Origin: Bacillota bacterium
GTDB lineage: Bacteria > Bacillota > Clostridia > Lachnospirales > Lachnospiraceae
Assembly (NCBI GenBank): GCA_023436225.1
Contig: JAEZKA010000076.1
Location: 207,009 to 271,008 of the forward strand
Direction of reading: 5' to 3'
DNA: 64,000 nucleotides
A program made the translations under genes and the position numbers. The notes beneath the pieces were generated by a model, which was not told the origin of the DNA, did not search any database, and saw only the letters and a list, made by a program, of their open reading frames with translations. Positions 45,851 through 55,231 of the stretch are shown here, piece by piece. Numbering within the stretch: the stretch's first letter is position 1; every line of letters starts with the position of its first letter.

Positions 45851-46900
45851 TTATAACCGATTTACATCCCTGCCTATATTCATTGTTGATTGTCCAACTA
45901 CCAGTTCCGCCTCAAAGATTTTTCTTCCACGCTTGATCTTACCGTCGATGATATCAAAGAGTATTCGAATCGTCTCCTCAGCCATGTCCTCAACGGGTTG
46001 GCGAATCGTAGTGATAGAGGGATTATAATAAAAGGATATATCCATACCATCATAGCCAGCGATTGAATAATCCTCCGGTACCTGTTTACCCGATTCAAAA
46101 ATTGCCTTACTGCATCCCACCGCCATACTATCAGATATCGCAAAGATAGCAGTACACTCTATATTAGCTCTGACTAATTCCTTAGTAACCTCATAACCAT
46201 ATTTCATGGAGAAGGTATCCATGGTATCATCTTTAATATAACGAACCAGCTTCTTATCAAAGGGAAGCTTATTATCCTCCAGTGCTTTCATGTATCCCTC
46301 AAGACGATGCTTGCCGATACTCTCATCATCCAGAGGTGCAGAGATAATCGCTATCTTCTTATGCCCAAGCTTGCAGAGATAATCTATCATCTTATAGCTC
46401 TCGACAAAATCATCTACGGTTACAAAGGAATATCGCTCTTTATTAATCTGCTCGGACATACCACCGGTACTTAAGATAAATGGAACTCTCATCTTATTCA
46501 ATTTATCCTCGGAATGAGAGAAATAACCACCAAGAAATACAATTCCCTTCAGTCTCTTCTCTTTTTCGAGCATTAAAGCAATCTCAATCTCATCTTCATG
46601 TTCCTCAACTCGGTGAAGTAGGAAGGAGTATTTCTTATTCTGTATCTCACTCTCGAACACCTTAAGCATATTATTAAAGAAGGGGTTACTGATACCCTTA
46701 ATTAATACCGCTATTGTATTCGATTCGGAACGCTTCAGGTTACGAGCACTGTTATTAGGAATATAGTTATAATCCTTTATGGCCTGCATAATTTGATTTT
46801 TTGTTTCTTCATTAATGTCAGGATGATTATTAATTGCTCTCGATACCGTACTAACAGCTACACCGCAAATTCTTGCTATATCCTTAATTGTCGTTTCCAT
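45851..46900 (-). CDS. LacI-family regulator of the maltodextrin locus
   Basis: The 349-residue LacI/GalR repressor has the N-terminal helix-turn-helix (TIKDIARICGVAVSTVSRAINNHPDI) and a periplasmic-binding-like effector domain. It ends the malto-oligosaccharide operon and probably controls it: three operators of LacI type are in the binding-protein promoter at 51954-51989. The start has GCAGAGGAT. It resembles MalR-type regulators. Confidence 0.9.
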   Translation of the reverse strand: METTIKDIARICGVAVSTVSRAINNHPDINEETKNQIMQAIKDYNYIPNNSARNLKRSESNTIAVLIKGISNPFFNNMLKVFESEIQNKKYSFLLHRVEEHEDEIEIALMLEKEKRLKGIVFLGGYFSHSEDKLNKMRVPFILSTGGMSEQINKERYSFVTVDDFVESYKMIDYLCKLGHKKIAIISAPLDDESIGKHRLEGYMKALEDNKLPFDKKLVRYIKDDTMDTFSMKYGYEVTKELVRANIECTAIFAISDSMAVGCSKAIFESGKQVPEDYSIAGYDGMDISFYYNPSITTIRQPVEDMAEETIRILFDIIDGKIKRGRKIFEAELVVGQSTMNIGRDVNRL

Positions 46901-46980
46901 TGTTATTTATCCTCTGCAATGCATTACTTTTACACCTTAAAGTATTATAACAATAAAGATACAAAAAAGCAATGCGTTGA

Positions 46981-48462
46981 CTAATTTCTTCCATATAGTT
47001 TCACGATTTTCTTAATCCTGTTAAGTAAATCCTCTGTCAGTTCACCGTCCATCATACGCCATTTCCAGTTGTTTCCTAACGTTGAGGGTATGTTAATTCT
47101 TGCTTCGGATCCTAGCCCTAGGAAATCCTGCACCGGTATGATACATAGCTTAGCCACACTTTGTTCCGCTAACCTTATGAAATCCCAATGAAGCTCCTTC
47201 TCATCCATCTCAATACGATTAAGATAGGTCAGGGCTAAGGCTCTGTCGTCTTCATTAATACTGCTAAACCAGCCAAGAACTGTATCATTATCATGAGTGC
47301 CCGTGTAAACGATGCAGTTTTTATCGTAGTTGTGAGGGAGATAGTCACTCTCCTCTCTGGAGTCAAAGGCGAATTGTAATATTTTCATTCCCGGGTATCC
47401 TGTCATCTTAAGAAGGTCCTTCACGCTTTCTGTAATATAACCGAGATCCTCTGCAATAATATCCACCTTGCCCAGCCTATCTTCGATTGTCTTGAATAAT
47501 TCGTAGCCGGGGCCCTTTTCCCAGTGTCCGTTCACTGCGGTATCATCACCGTAAGGAATGGAATAATATTCATCAAAACCTTTAAAGTGATCAATACGCA
47601 CTACATCATACCATTGGAAGCAATAAGCAATACGACTTAACCACCACTCATACCCCGTAGCACGGTGAACCTCCCATTGGTATAGAGGATTCCCCCACAG
47701 CTGACCGGTAGCAGAGAATGCATCCGGCGGGCAGCCTGCGACAGCTACCGGATTTTGCCTCTCATCCAGCTGAAAGAGCTCCGGATGGGACCAGGTATCC
47801 GCACTATCAAAGGCAACATAGATCGGAAGATCACCGATAATTTTGATCCCGTTTTTGTTGGCATAATCCTTAAGTTGATTCCATTGCTTGGAGAATAAAT
47901 ACTGTATGTATTTGTAGAATTCAATCTCATTCTTAAGCTTTACTCGGTAGGACATCATCGCACCGGCTTTACGTAGCTTGATATCCTCCTCCCATTCACT
48001 CCAGCTAAGACCTGCAAAGGAATCCTTAATCGCCATATAGAAGGCATAATCCTCGAGCCAATATCCATATTGCTCTGTAAAGGCTATAAAATCCTTATTC
48101 ATTGCGATATTGCTTCGGTCATATGCTTTACGTAGCATACGAAATCTGGATAGGTATATCTTCTCATAATCAATGTATCTATCATTATTACCAAAGTCGT
48201 AGCTCTCACACTCCTCCTTGGTCAGCAATCCTTCTTCTATCAGTTGATCCGGATCAATGAAATATGGATTTCCCGCAAAGGTCGAGAAGGATTGGTATGG
48301 TGAGTCACCATAGCCAGTAGGCCCAATGGGTAAAATCTGCCAATATTTCTGTCCTGACTTCTTCAAGGAATCAATGAAGTCATAAGCACTTTTGGAAAAA
48401 GAACCAATGCCATACCTTGAAGGAAGACTTGCAATTGGTAAAAGCATTCCACTTCCACGCAT
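46981..48462 (-). CDS. malQ: 4-alpha-glucanotransferase (amylomaltase)
   Basis: The 493-residue GH77 enzyme reshuffles malto-oligosaccharides. Signature LLPIASLPSRYGIGSFS and ILPIGPTGYGDSPYQ, the nucleophile Asp in VVRIDHFKG, acid/base Glu in IIAEDLGYI and the final Asp in YTGTHDNDT are all present. ATG 48462 is chosen: AAAGGAAG lies seven bases upstream, whereas an ATG at 48486 contains the site. It sits within the maltodextrin operon after the MalG-like permease. Confidence 0.92.
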   Translation of the reverse strand: MRGSGMLLPIASLPSRYGIGSFSKSAYDFIDSLKKSGQKYWQILPIGPTGYGDSPYQSFSTFAGNPYFIDPDQLIEEGLLTKEECESYDFGNNDRYIDYEKIYLSRFRMLRKAYDRSNIAMNKDFIAFTEQYGYWLEDYAFYMAIKDSFAGLSWSEWEEDIKLRKAGAMMSYRVKLKNEIEFYKYIQYLFSKQWNQLKDYANKNGIKIIGDLPIYVAFDSADTWSHPELFQLDERQNPVAVAGCPPDAFSATGQLWGNPLYQWEVHRATGYEWWLSRIAYCFQWYDVVRIDHFKGFDEYYSIPYGDDTAVNGHWEKGPGYELFKTIEDRLGKVDIIAEDLGYITESVKDLLKMTGYPGMKILQFAFDSREESDYLPHNYDKNCIVYTGTHDNDTVLGWFSSINEDDRALALTYLNRIEMDEKELHWDFIRLAEQSVAKLCIIPVQDFLGLGSEARINIPSTLGNNWKWRMMDGELTEDLLNRIKKIVKLYGRN

Positions 48463-48552
48463 AATGTCACTTCCTTTATCTTTCATAATCTAATAATAAT
48501 TACTAATGGTTAAACACAGACTTCCTAACACTCTATTTAAAAAACTACCTTT

Positions 48553-49398
48553 TTATCCTTTCACCGCACCTGCGACTACACCTTCGATAATGTATTTTTG
48601 GCTAAATAGATAAAAGATAACAATAGGGATAATAGCCAATACTAGCATTGCCATCATTGCACCCATATCGATGGAACCATAGCCACCTTTTAGATATTGA
48701 ATAGCAATCGGGATGGTCTTATATTCCGTTCCGATGACCAGTAAAGGAAGCAGGTAATCGTTCCAAATCCACATGGCATTTAGAATTCCAACGGTTACTG
48801 CAATAGGCTTTAATACCGGTAAAACCACTCGAAAGAAAGTAGTCAAAGGATTACATCCGTCAATCATGGCTGCTTCTTCTAATTCCAGAGGAATTGATTT
48901 AATGAATCCGCTGAACATGAATACCGAGAGACCGGCTCCAAAGCCCAGATAAATAAATACAATACCAATCGGATTGTCAAGATGCAGTACATTTGCCACC
49001 TTGGTCATGGTGAACATAACCATCTGGAAGGGCACAATCATGGAGAATGCAAATATATAATATAGGGTATTGTTGAATTTATTCTTTACTCTAGTAATAA
49101 ACCAAGCTGTCATTGATGTGAATAGAACAATTACAGCAACAGAGCATATGGTGATAAAGAAGGACCAGCCTGCTGCGCTAATAAATCCTGTTTTCTCAAT
49201 TCCACTGGTGTAGTTTTCTAATTGAACAAAGGTTTTTGCATTTGGTAAGTCAAAGGGTGTCTCACTGATAAAAAACTTTCCTTTTAAGGAGTTTATGAAA
49301 ACTATGAGCATGGGGGATAAAAATAGAACGGATAAAACTATCAATACGATAAAAATGACAATATTAGCAATAGTCCCATTATTTTTTACTTTTCTCAT
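48553..49398 (-). CDS. sugar ABC transporter permease, MalG-like
   Basis: The 281-residue membrane protein has six helices and the EAA loop (ELEEAAMIDGCNPLTTFFRVVLPVLKP) that contacts the ATPase. The ATG overlaps the stop of the MalF-like gene by one base, so translation is coupled. It forms the channel with that permease. No ATPase is present here, as with MsmX-fed transporters. Confidence 0.9.
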   Translation of the reverse strand: MRKVKNNGTIANIVIFIVLIVLSVLFLSPMLIVFINSLKGKFFISETPFDLPNAKTFVQLENYTSGIEKTGFISAAGWSFFITICSVAVIVLFTSMTAWFITRVKNKFNNTLYYIFAFSMIVPFQMVMFTMTKVANVLHLDNPIGIVFIYLGFGAGLSVFMFSGFIKSIPLELEEAAMIDGCNPLTTFFRVVLPVLKPIAVTVGILNAMWIWNDYLLPLLVIGTEYKTIPIAIQYLKGGYGSIDMGAMMAMLVLAIIPIVIFYLFSQKYIIEGVVAGAVKG

Positions 49399-50240
49399 TA
49401 GCTTTCCACCTCCTTCGTTCTGGTTATTCTAAGCTGGATAAATGCTACAAATGCTACAATGATAAAGAAAATAACTGCTTTGGCCTGACCAATTCCTTCA
49501 CTCCCAACCGAACCATAGAAGGTATTAAAGATATCCAATGCCAGCATTGCTGTCTTTTTGGAGGGAGCTCCTGCTGTCAGAGCCAGATTCTGATCGAATA
49601 GCTTAAATGAATTTGACATCGTCAAGAATAAACAAATGGTAATGGACGGCATAACCATAGGAAGGGTTATCTTACGAAGTATGTTGAAACTTCCCGCACC
49701 ATCAATCTTGGCAGCCTCGATGACATCCTTAGGAACATTCTGTATTCCTGCAATATAGATTACCATCATGTAACCGATCATCTGCCAGTTCATCAATATA
49801 ATCAGTCCCCAAAATCCGTATTCCGGTTTGAAGGTCAAGGTTACGCCGTAACGGAAAAGTACACCGTTAATAATTAGCTGCCAAATGTAACCCAGAACAA
49901 TACCACCAATTAGATTTGGCATAAAGAATATTGTTCGGAACAGGTTAGTTCCTTTAATTTTTCTAGTTAATAGCAGTGCTAATAAAAAGGAAAATACATT
50001 GATTGTTAGTACTGCTACGATTGCAAATTTTACGGTGAACCATAATGCATTCAGGAATTCCTTATTTACAAATACCGCCTTATAGTTCTTGATACCTACC
50101 CACTCTGCATCTATAACAGTAGTAAATTCAGTAAAGGATAAGAAGATACCTAAAATAAACGGTATTACAAAAGCAATGGTAAATGCAATTAAGGTGGGTA
50201 ATACAAATATAGGAAAATACCTCTTATTATGTCTTAGCAT
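49398..50240 (-). CDS. sugar ABC transporter permease, MalF-like
   Basis: The protein has six membrane helices and the EAA loop (VPKDVIEAAKIDGAGSFNILRKITLPMV). ATG 50240 after GGAGAG is chosen over ATG 50267. It follows a perfect 16-bp hairpin that separates it from the binding-protein gene and is likely to set the expression ratio between the two. Confidence 0.9.
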   Translation of the reverse strand: MLRHNKRYFPIFVLPTLIAFTIAFVIPFILGIFLSFTEFTTVIDAEWVGIKNYKAVFVNKEFLNALWFTVKFAIVAVLTINVFSFLLALLLTRKIKGTNLFRTIFFMPNLIGGIVLGYIWQLIINGVLFRYGVTLTFKPEYGFWGLIILMNWQMIGYMMVIYIAGIQNVPKDVIEAAKIDGAGSFNILRKITLPMVMPSITICLFLTMSNSFKLFDQNLALTAGAPSKKTAMLALDIFNTFYGSVGSEGIGQAKAVIFFIIVAFVAFIQLRITRTKEVES

Positions 50241-50350
50241 AATTATCTCTCCATTCTTGTGAAGCACCGAGAGTTTATCTATTCTCTCGATCTAGATTTC
50301 CCACTGTTATAAAACAGTCGGTACAAAACAAACCGCCTTCGCTAAATTTT

Positions 50351-50395
50351 GGGAATGCTTCAAAACTTTTTCGATGACTGTTTTGAAGCATTCCC
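50351..50395 (-). terminator. perfect intra-operon hairpin
   Basis: GGGAATGCTTCAAAAC (50351-50366) pairs with GTTTTGAAGCATTCCC (50380-50395). No U run follows, so it probably protects the binding-protein transcript or partly stops transcription before the permeases. Confidence 0.8.
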
Positions 50396-50473
50396 CATTT
50401 CATAGTTTCTTATGGTAATTGTATTTCACAATAATTGCTTCAGCAGTTTATATGCTCTGTACCATTACTTTAA

Positions 50474-51889
50474 TTATTGTGCTCTCTCGGATTTCCATGA
50501 GTCTTTCACAACAGCTACAACCTCGTCCCAGGTCTTGCTATCCTGAACATACTCTAATAACGCATCTCCGAAGTAGTTCTTAAACTGCTCGCTCGGGAAA
50601 GCTGCAAAGGTCCAGCCCACGCTAGTTACATCCTTTTCCATCCATGCAAGAACTTCCTTCGCCAATGGATCTGCAGGCTTCTCATCCTCATCAAAGGTTG
50701 AGAACGGAGCAATAAATCCTAATTGATTTGTTACATAATCCTTACCCTTATCGCTTGTGAATAACCACTCAAGGAAAGCGATGGAAGCTTCCTGTTTTGC
50801 AGGAGTAGCCTTGCTGTTAATCGCGAAATAATTCTCTGTACCAATGCTTAGACCCTGTGTCTCTTCTCCAGCAATACCGGTATAGATAGGCAGGAATTTA
50901 ATATCCTCTGCAGCAACAACATTTCCCTCTACACCGCTGATTTGAGACCATGCCCAGTTACCATTCTGAACCATAGCAACCTGACCTAGAGCAAATTCAG
51001 CCATGGAGTCATTAACGGTCTTGCTTCCCAGAAGCCCCTTCTGTGTAGCAGAATTATTCACATATAAATCAAAAATATTCTTAAAGTTCTCAGCATATTT
51101 AAATTCAATCTCATTTGCTGCTAGTCCTGCAAGTACAGTACTGTCAAAAGCAGTGTTGTCTTTGAACTCATAGTATAAAGGCATATTAGCTAAATGTGTC
51201 TGCCATCTCCATTGCTCACCGGCACCTAAAGATGTAGACGCAAACACACCTTTAATTCCCAAATCATCCTTACGAGCTGTCATATCCTCAACCACAGCCT
51301 TTAAGGTAGTAAAGTTATTTACTTCCTCCATACTAGCTACAGTAGTTGCTCTATCGGTTAATGCAAAATATTTGTTCATAATAGCATTGTTGTAAATGAT
51401 ACCATATCCTTCTACAACGTAGGGGATTCCATAAACACCGTCACCGCTCTTCACTGCTAAGCTTGGATCGGATAAATAGCTGTAAAGCTTGGTGCCGCTT
51501 AAATCTGCAGTGTAATCCTTCCATGCCTCATAACCAACAGGTCCGTTGATCTGAAAGATGGTCGGAGGATCATTTTTAGCTACCTCGCTCTTTAAGGTCT
51601 GTTCATATGTACCACTTGCTGCGGTAACAACCTTTACCTTAACACCGGTCTCTGCTTCATAATCCTTCGCAATTGCATTATATACCTCTGCAATTTCAGG
51701 CTTGAAATTTAAGTAGTAAATCTCATCAACCTTCTCTTCTGTAGCTGCAGTCCCTTCTGACTTGTTTTCTTCTGTTGATGTGTTTGGAGTATCATTAGTT
51801 GCTTCTTCCTTCTTCCCGCATGCTGCAAGAGAACCAGCAACAAGAACGAGTGCCAACAGTAATGCTAAGAGTTTATTAATTTTCTTCAT
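50474..51889 (-). CDS. sugar ABC transporter substrate-binding lipoprotein, MalE-like
   Basis: The 471-residue lipoprotein has a signal with lipobox GSLAAC, a Glu/Thr/Asn-rich linker, and the extracellular solute-binding family 1 fold. It is next to MalF/MalG-like permeases and malQ, so it should bind malto-oligosaccharides. The start has AAAGGAGAGG. The promoter carries three LacI operators. Confidence 0.92.
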   Translation of the reverse strand: MKKINKLLALLLALVLVAGSLAACGKKEEATNDTPNTSTEENKSEGTAATEEKVDEIYYLNFKPEIAEVYNAIAKDYEAETGVKVKVVTAASGTYEQTLKSEVAKNDPPTIFQINGPVGYEAWKDYTADLSGTKLYSYLSDPSLAVKSGDGVYGIPYVVEGYGIIYNNAIMNKYFALTDRATTVASMEEVNNFTTLKAVVEDMTARKDDLGIKGVFASTSLGAGEQWRWQTHLANMPLYYEFKDNTAFDSTVLAGLAANEIEFKYAENFKNIFDLYVNNSATQKGLLGSKTVNDSMAEFALGQVAMVQNGNWAWSQISGVEGNVVAAEDIKFLPIYTGIAGEETQGLSIGTENYFAINSKATPAKQEASIAFLEWLFTSDKGKDYVTNQLGFIAPFSTFDEDEKPADPLAKEVLAWMEKDVTSVGWTFAAFPSEQFKNYFGDALLEYVQDSKTWDEVVAVVKDSWKSERAQ

Positions 51890-51953
51890 GACTACCTCTC
51901 CTTTTCTTTGTAGAATGATACAAATATCATTCCCCTTTTCTTATTCCATATTC

Positions 51954-52024
51954 GGAAGCGTTTCCAGTAACGTTATCGGTAACGTTTCCAATATTAATTC
52001 TATCATATTTTCGAATTAATGCAA
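51954..52024 (-). promoter_or_regulatory. maltodextrin operon promoter with three LacI operators
   Basis: Three CG-centred palindromes are spaced exactly 12 bases apart: GGAAGCGTTTCC (51954-51965), TAACGTTA (51968-51975) and GGTAACGTTTCC (51978-51989). On the minus strand TTGCAT (52024-52019) and TAGAAT (52002-51997), 16 bases apart, lie just upstream, so the operators cover the start site and early leader. The remainder of 52025-52305 shows nothing I can support. Confidence 0.75.
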
Positions 52025-52305
52025 GTACTTTTTTATTAATATTTCACAATAAAGTGTTTGCCTAATTAAAGTAAGCATCTTCGTAAACTTATATCATAAA
52101 TAAATAGACACCATAGAGTAAATACCGTTTACAATCCAGTCATTGCTTCTGCTTTCCTTGATGGCCTCAATTTTCTTCAAGAGGAGTTGCAATTAATTTA
52201 GCAATTGTTATTATTAACCGATAATATGGGGAACATCGTACGAAACATCCTAATAAAATAATAAGAGATCATCTTTTGTTATCCAAATTGAATAGTGATT
52301 AACAT

Positions 52306-52779
52306 ATGAATTATGCAAAAAATATTGATATCATTATATTAAACATTAGAAAAGGGAACTATCAATATCTTGGTTCAGGATCAGGTAGAAGAGTATTTGA
52401 TCTAGGAGATGGATATGTTGTCAAAGTTGCAAAGAACCGTAGAGGAATAGCACAAAACGAGGCAGAGCATCATATATCATTATCGGATCACTCTAATATA
52501 TTTGCAAAGATTATACAAGTATCTGAGGATTACCGCTTTCTTATTATGGAGAAAGCCGTCCGAATTAGGAATTTTTCTGAAGTAAGGAAATCTTTTAATG
52601 TAAAAAGCAATAGAGAGCTTTTTCAGTTAGAAGAATTTAGATCAATTTTTCAAAATCATAATTTGCTATCGGGTGATTTATATAGAACTTCTAATTGGGG
52701 AATGATTAATAATCATCCTGTCATTATTGATTACGGTTTTACTCGGAGCGTGAAGAGAAAATACTATTTTCCATTTTAG
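52306..52779 (+). CDS. minimal protein-kinase-like protein
   Basis: The 157-residue protein has a Gly-rich loop (GSGSGRRVF), a VVKVAKN strand with the ATP-binding Lys, an Asn-Glu helix (AQNEAEHH), a hinge (FLIMEKA), a catalytic-loop-like GDLYRTSN and a DFG-like IDYGF. It then ends, lacking most of the C-lobe. Similar tiny kinase-fold proteins occur in phages and mobile DNA. The start has no strong ribosome site and the codons are AT-rich, so recent acquisition is plausible. Substrate is unknown. Confidence 0.65.
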   Translation: MNYAKNIDIIILNIRKGNYQYLGSGSGRRVFDLGDGYVVKVAKNRRGIAQNEAEHHISLSDHSNIFAKIIQVSEDYRFLIMEKAVRIRNFSEVRKSFNVKSNRELFQLEEFRSIFQNHNLLSGDLYRTSNWGMINNHPVIIDYGFTRSVKRKYYFPF

Positions 52780-52854
52780 TAAGCTTAATGCGCCTAGGAT
52801 ACTGTATTCCTCCTAGAGCGCGGACTGTGAGAATTAAACTGGGTATCCGAGCCC

Positions 52855-52893
52855 AAAAAACGAGCATAACCTTTTGGATATGCTCGTTTTTTT
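52855..52893. terminator. bidirectional terminator
   Basis: AAAAAACGAGCATA and TATGCTCGTTTTTT form a strong stem-loop with A/U runs on both sides. It lies between the kinase-like gene (plus) and the TtcA-like gene (minus). Confidence 0.85.
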
Positions 52894-52968
52894 ACGCGTG
52901 AGATAAGTTTCGAACAAATCTCCGCATCCATAAATATTTATAAATAGGAGGGTTACGCCACTTGAGCA

Positions 52969-53826
52969 TTAATCCTCCAAGGGTATCTCTGCTCCTTTTT
53001 TATCATAGTTGTCAAGAAAATGATACTCATGTTCCTTATCATGATACCCAATGATGGTATCCAAATTCACATTATGAACGCTACGGAAGATATTCATATC
53101 AATCGCTGGATTTGTCTGCCTGAATCTCTTAATCAGACCCTTCATCTCCTGACGCTTTGAATTTCCTCCACCATTGTCACTCAGGGTACAATTCTCCGTA
53201 AAGCGGCAGGCGCATTGGATAAACTGAAGCTCATTATATTGCTTCCAACTAATAATATCCGCCTCCTTCACCAGATACATGGGACGAATCAACTGCATAC
53301 CCGGATGATTCGTACTGTGGAGCTTTGGCATCATGGTCTGAATCTGTCCACCATAGAGCATACCCATGAGTATCGTTTCGATCACATCATCAAAATGATG
53401 CCCCAGGGCAATTTTATTACAACCAAGAGCCTGGGCATTCTTATAGAGATATCCTCTTCTCATACGGGCACAAAGATAACAGGGGGATTCCTCCACCTCT
53501 GCAACAATATCGAAGATCTGAGTCTCAAAAATCCGTATCGGGATATCCAAAAGCTTTGCATTATTAATAATCATCTGTCGATTGATTTCATTATAACCGG
53601 GATCCATCACTAAGAACTCCAGCTCAAACTTCATCTTTCCATGTCTTTGAACCTCCTGCATCAGCTTTGCCAGAATAAACGAATCCTTGCCGCCGGAGAT
53701 GCATACCGCTATCTTATCGCCTTCTTCAATCAGCTTATAGTCGTTGACTCCATTAATGAATTTCTTCCAGAGCGGCTTGCGGAATTTGGTTATTATACTT
53801 CTTTCTATCTGTTGATATCGTTCCAT
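52969..53826 (-). CDS. tRNA 2-thiocytidine biosynthesis protein, TtcA-like
   Basis: The 285-residue PP-loop ATPase has SGGKDSFILAKLM, a Cys pair in PCYLCARMRRG and a further Cys in CACRF, consistent with the Fe-S cluster-using TtcA family that places sulfur on C32 of tRNA. The next gene on the strand's upstream side is a cysteine desulfurase, a sulfur donor. The start has AGAAGGTAG. Confidence 0.85.
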   Translation of the reverse strand: MERYQQIERSIITKFRKPLWKKFINGVNDYKLIEEGDKIAVCISGGKDSFILAKLMQEVQRHGKMKFELEFLVMDPGYNEINRQMIINNAKLLDIPIRIFETQIFDIVAEVEESPCYLCARMRRGYLYKNAQALGCNKIALGHHFDDVIETILMGMLYGGQIQTMMPKLHSTNHPGMQLIRPMYLVKEADIISWKQYNELQFIQCACRFTENCTLSDNGGGNSKRQEMKGLIKRFRQTNPAIDMNIFRSVHNVNLDTIIGYHDKEHEYHFLDNYDKKGAEIPLED

Positions 53827-53867
53827 TATTATTCTACCTTCTGATTAATTTATCTGTTTATGCCATC

Positions 53868-54989
53868 TTATATGGCCAGTTTATTATAACAAATTTGAAA
53901 TGCCTTTAGAAAACAATCTATCTCCTCGGCTGTTGTTAAGTGACAAAGGCTAATTCGCCAGGAACAGAGAGCATTCTTCTTATCCTTCGTAACTTCATAT
54001 ACCGGTCTTGATGGCGAATTCGGCACGGAGCAGGCTGATTTCGTCGAGATACAGATTCCTTCCTCTGCTAAAGCTTCCTGAAAAAGTGTCGCCTTTACGC
54101 CCTGTATACTGAGATTGATAATATGAGGAATGCTATACCTGGTACTATTAATCCGTACCTTCTTATACTTTGTCAACTCATTGATTAACTTATCATGAAG
54201 TCCGGTCACATATTGATACCGCTCTTCTTGATGAAGGACCGCTAATTCCAATGACTTCTCTATAGAAGCAGCCAAAGCAAGTGCCGGGCTTCCACTTCGA
54301 TAAATTGTGGTACTTGTCCCACCATGGATTAGGGGTTCTAATGCAATCGATTCCTTACGGATCAGTACCCCACAACCATTCATACCAAAGAACTTATGTG
54401 GTGCAAAGGAGAACAAATCAATATTCTTAAGGGATAACGGTATCTTTCCCACTGCTTGGGTTGCATCTACATGAAAATAGCAATTAGGATACCCCTGTAA
54501 TATTTCACCGATCTCAGCAATCGGTTGACTGACACCCAATTCACTATCCACATAGCATACGGATACCAATACCGTATCCTTTCTTAACAATTCCTTCAGA
54601 TGTATCATGTCAACCAAGCCTTCATTCGTAATATCCACGAAATCGATCTCATAACCTAACGACTGTAGATAGGTTAAAACCCCACTAACCGATGAATGCT
54701 CAAGGCTAGTTGAAATGATATGTTTTCCGTTATGTCTATTCGCGTTTACCAAACCCTTGATAGCTAGATTGTTTGCTTCACTTGCACCTGAGGTATAAAT
54801 TATCTCAGAAGACCCTACCTTCAGAAGTCTTGCAATCTCTTCCGTAATTCGTTGCATCCTCTCTTCAGCTTCTCTTCCAAGTGGATGTGAGGAATTCGGG
54901 TTTGCGATATAGCGGTTACTGACTTCCACATAATAATCCATGACTCGTGGATCAACGGGTGTATTTGCTGCATAATCTAAATATATCAT
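53868..54989 (-). CDS. cysteine desulfurase, IscS/NifS family
   Basis: The 373-residue PLP enzyme has the HKFFGMNGCGV site with the PLP Lys and the mobile-loop Cys in STKSACSV. It frees sulfur from cysteine. It is 41 bases upstream of the TtcA-like gene; the pair most likely serves tRNA thiolation. The start has GAGGTGGG. The family is broad and it could also serve Fe-S assembly. Confidence 0.88.
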   Translation of the reverse strand: MIYLDYAANTPVDPRVMDYYVEVSNRYIANPNSSHPLGREAEERMQRITEEIARLLKVGSSEIIYTSGASEANNLAIKGLVNANRHNGKHIISTSLEHSSVSGVLTYLQSLGYEIDFVDITNEGLVDMIHLKELLRKDTVLVSVCYVDSELGVSQPIAEIGEILQGYPNCYFHVDATQAVGKIPLSLKNIDLFSFAPHKFFGMNGCGVLIRKESIALEPLIHGGTSTTIYRSGSPALALAASIEKSLELAVLHQEERYQYVTGLHDKLINELTKYKKVRINSTRYSIPHIINLSIQGVKATLFQEALAEEGICISTKSACSVPNSPSRPVYEVTKDKKNALCSWRISLCHLTTAEEIDCFLKAFQICYNKLAI

Positions 54990-55097
54990 TTCCCACCTCT
55001 TATTTCGTAAACTTTACGATAATAGCACTTCGCGGCCTTTCTATCTTTCTTTACAATAGAAGGTCTGCTTCGCATTATTTTTCTAATCATGAATTAA

Positions 55098-55168
55098 CCC
55101 CTGTAATGCTTGTGTCATAAGGAAGGAATGTAAATCCGATCACCTTACTGACATAGGCTCTACAGGGG
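55098..55168. repeat. long imperfect inverted repeat between sigK and the desulfurase gene
   Basis: CCCCTGTA (55098-55105) pairs with TACAGGGG (55161-55168) and TGTGTCATAAGG pairs in part with CCTTACTGACATA closer in. It may be a terminator or small structured RNA downstream of sigK. A second hairpin, GGCCTTTCTAT/ATAGAAGGTC, lies at 55036-55070. Confidence 0.4.
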
Positions 55169-55231
55169 CTTAGCATATTGTATCATTATAGAATGCATTT
55201 CCTAGTATGTCAATGGATTTCATAAGATATC

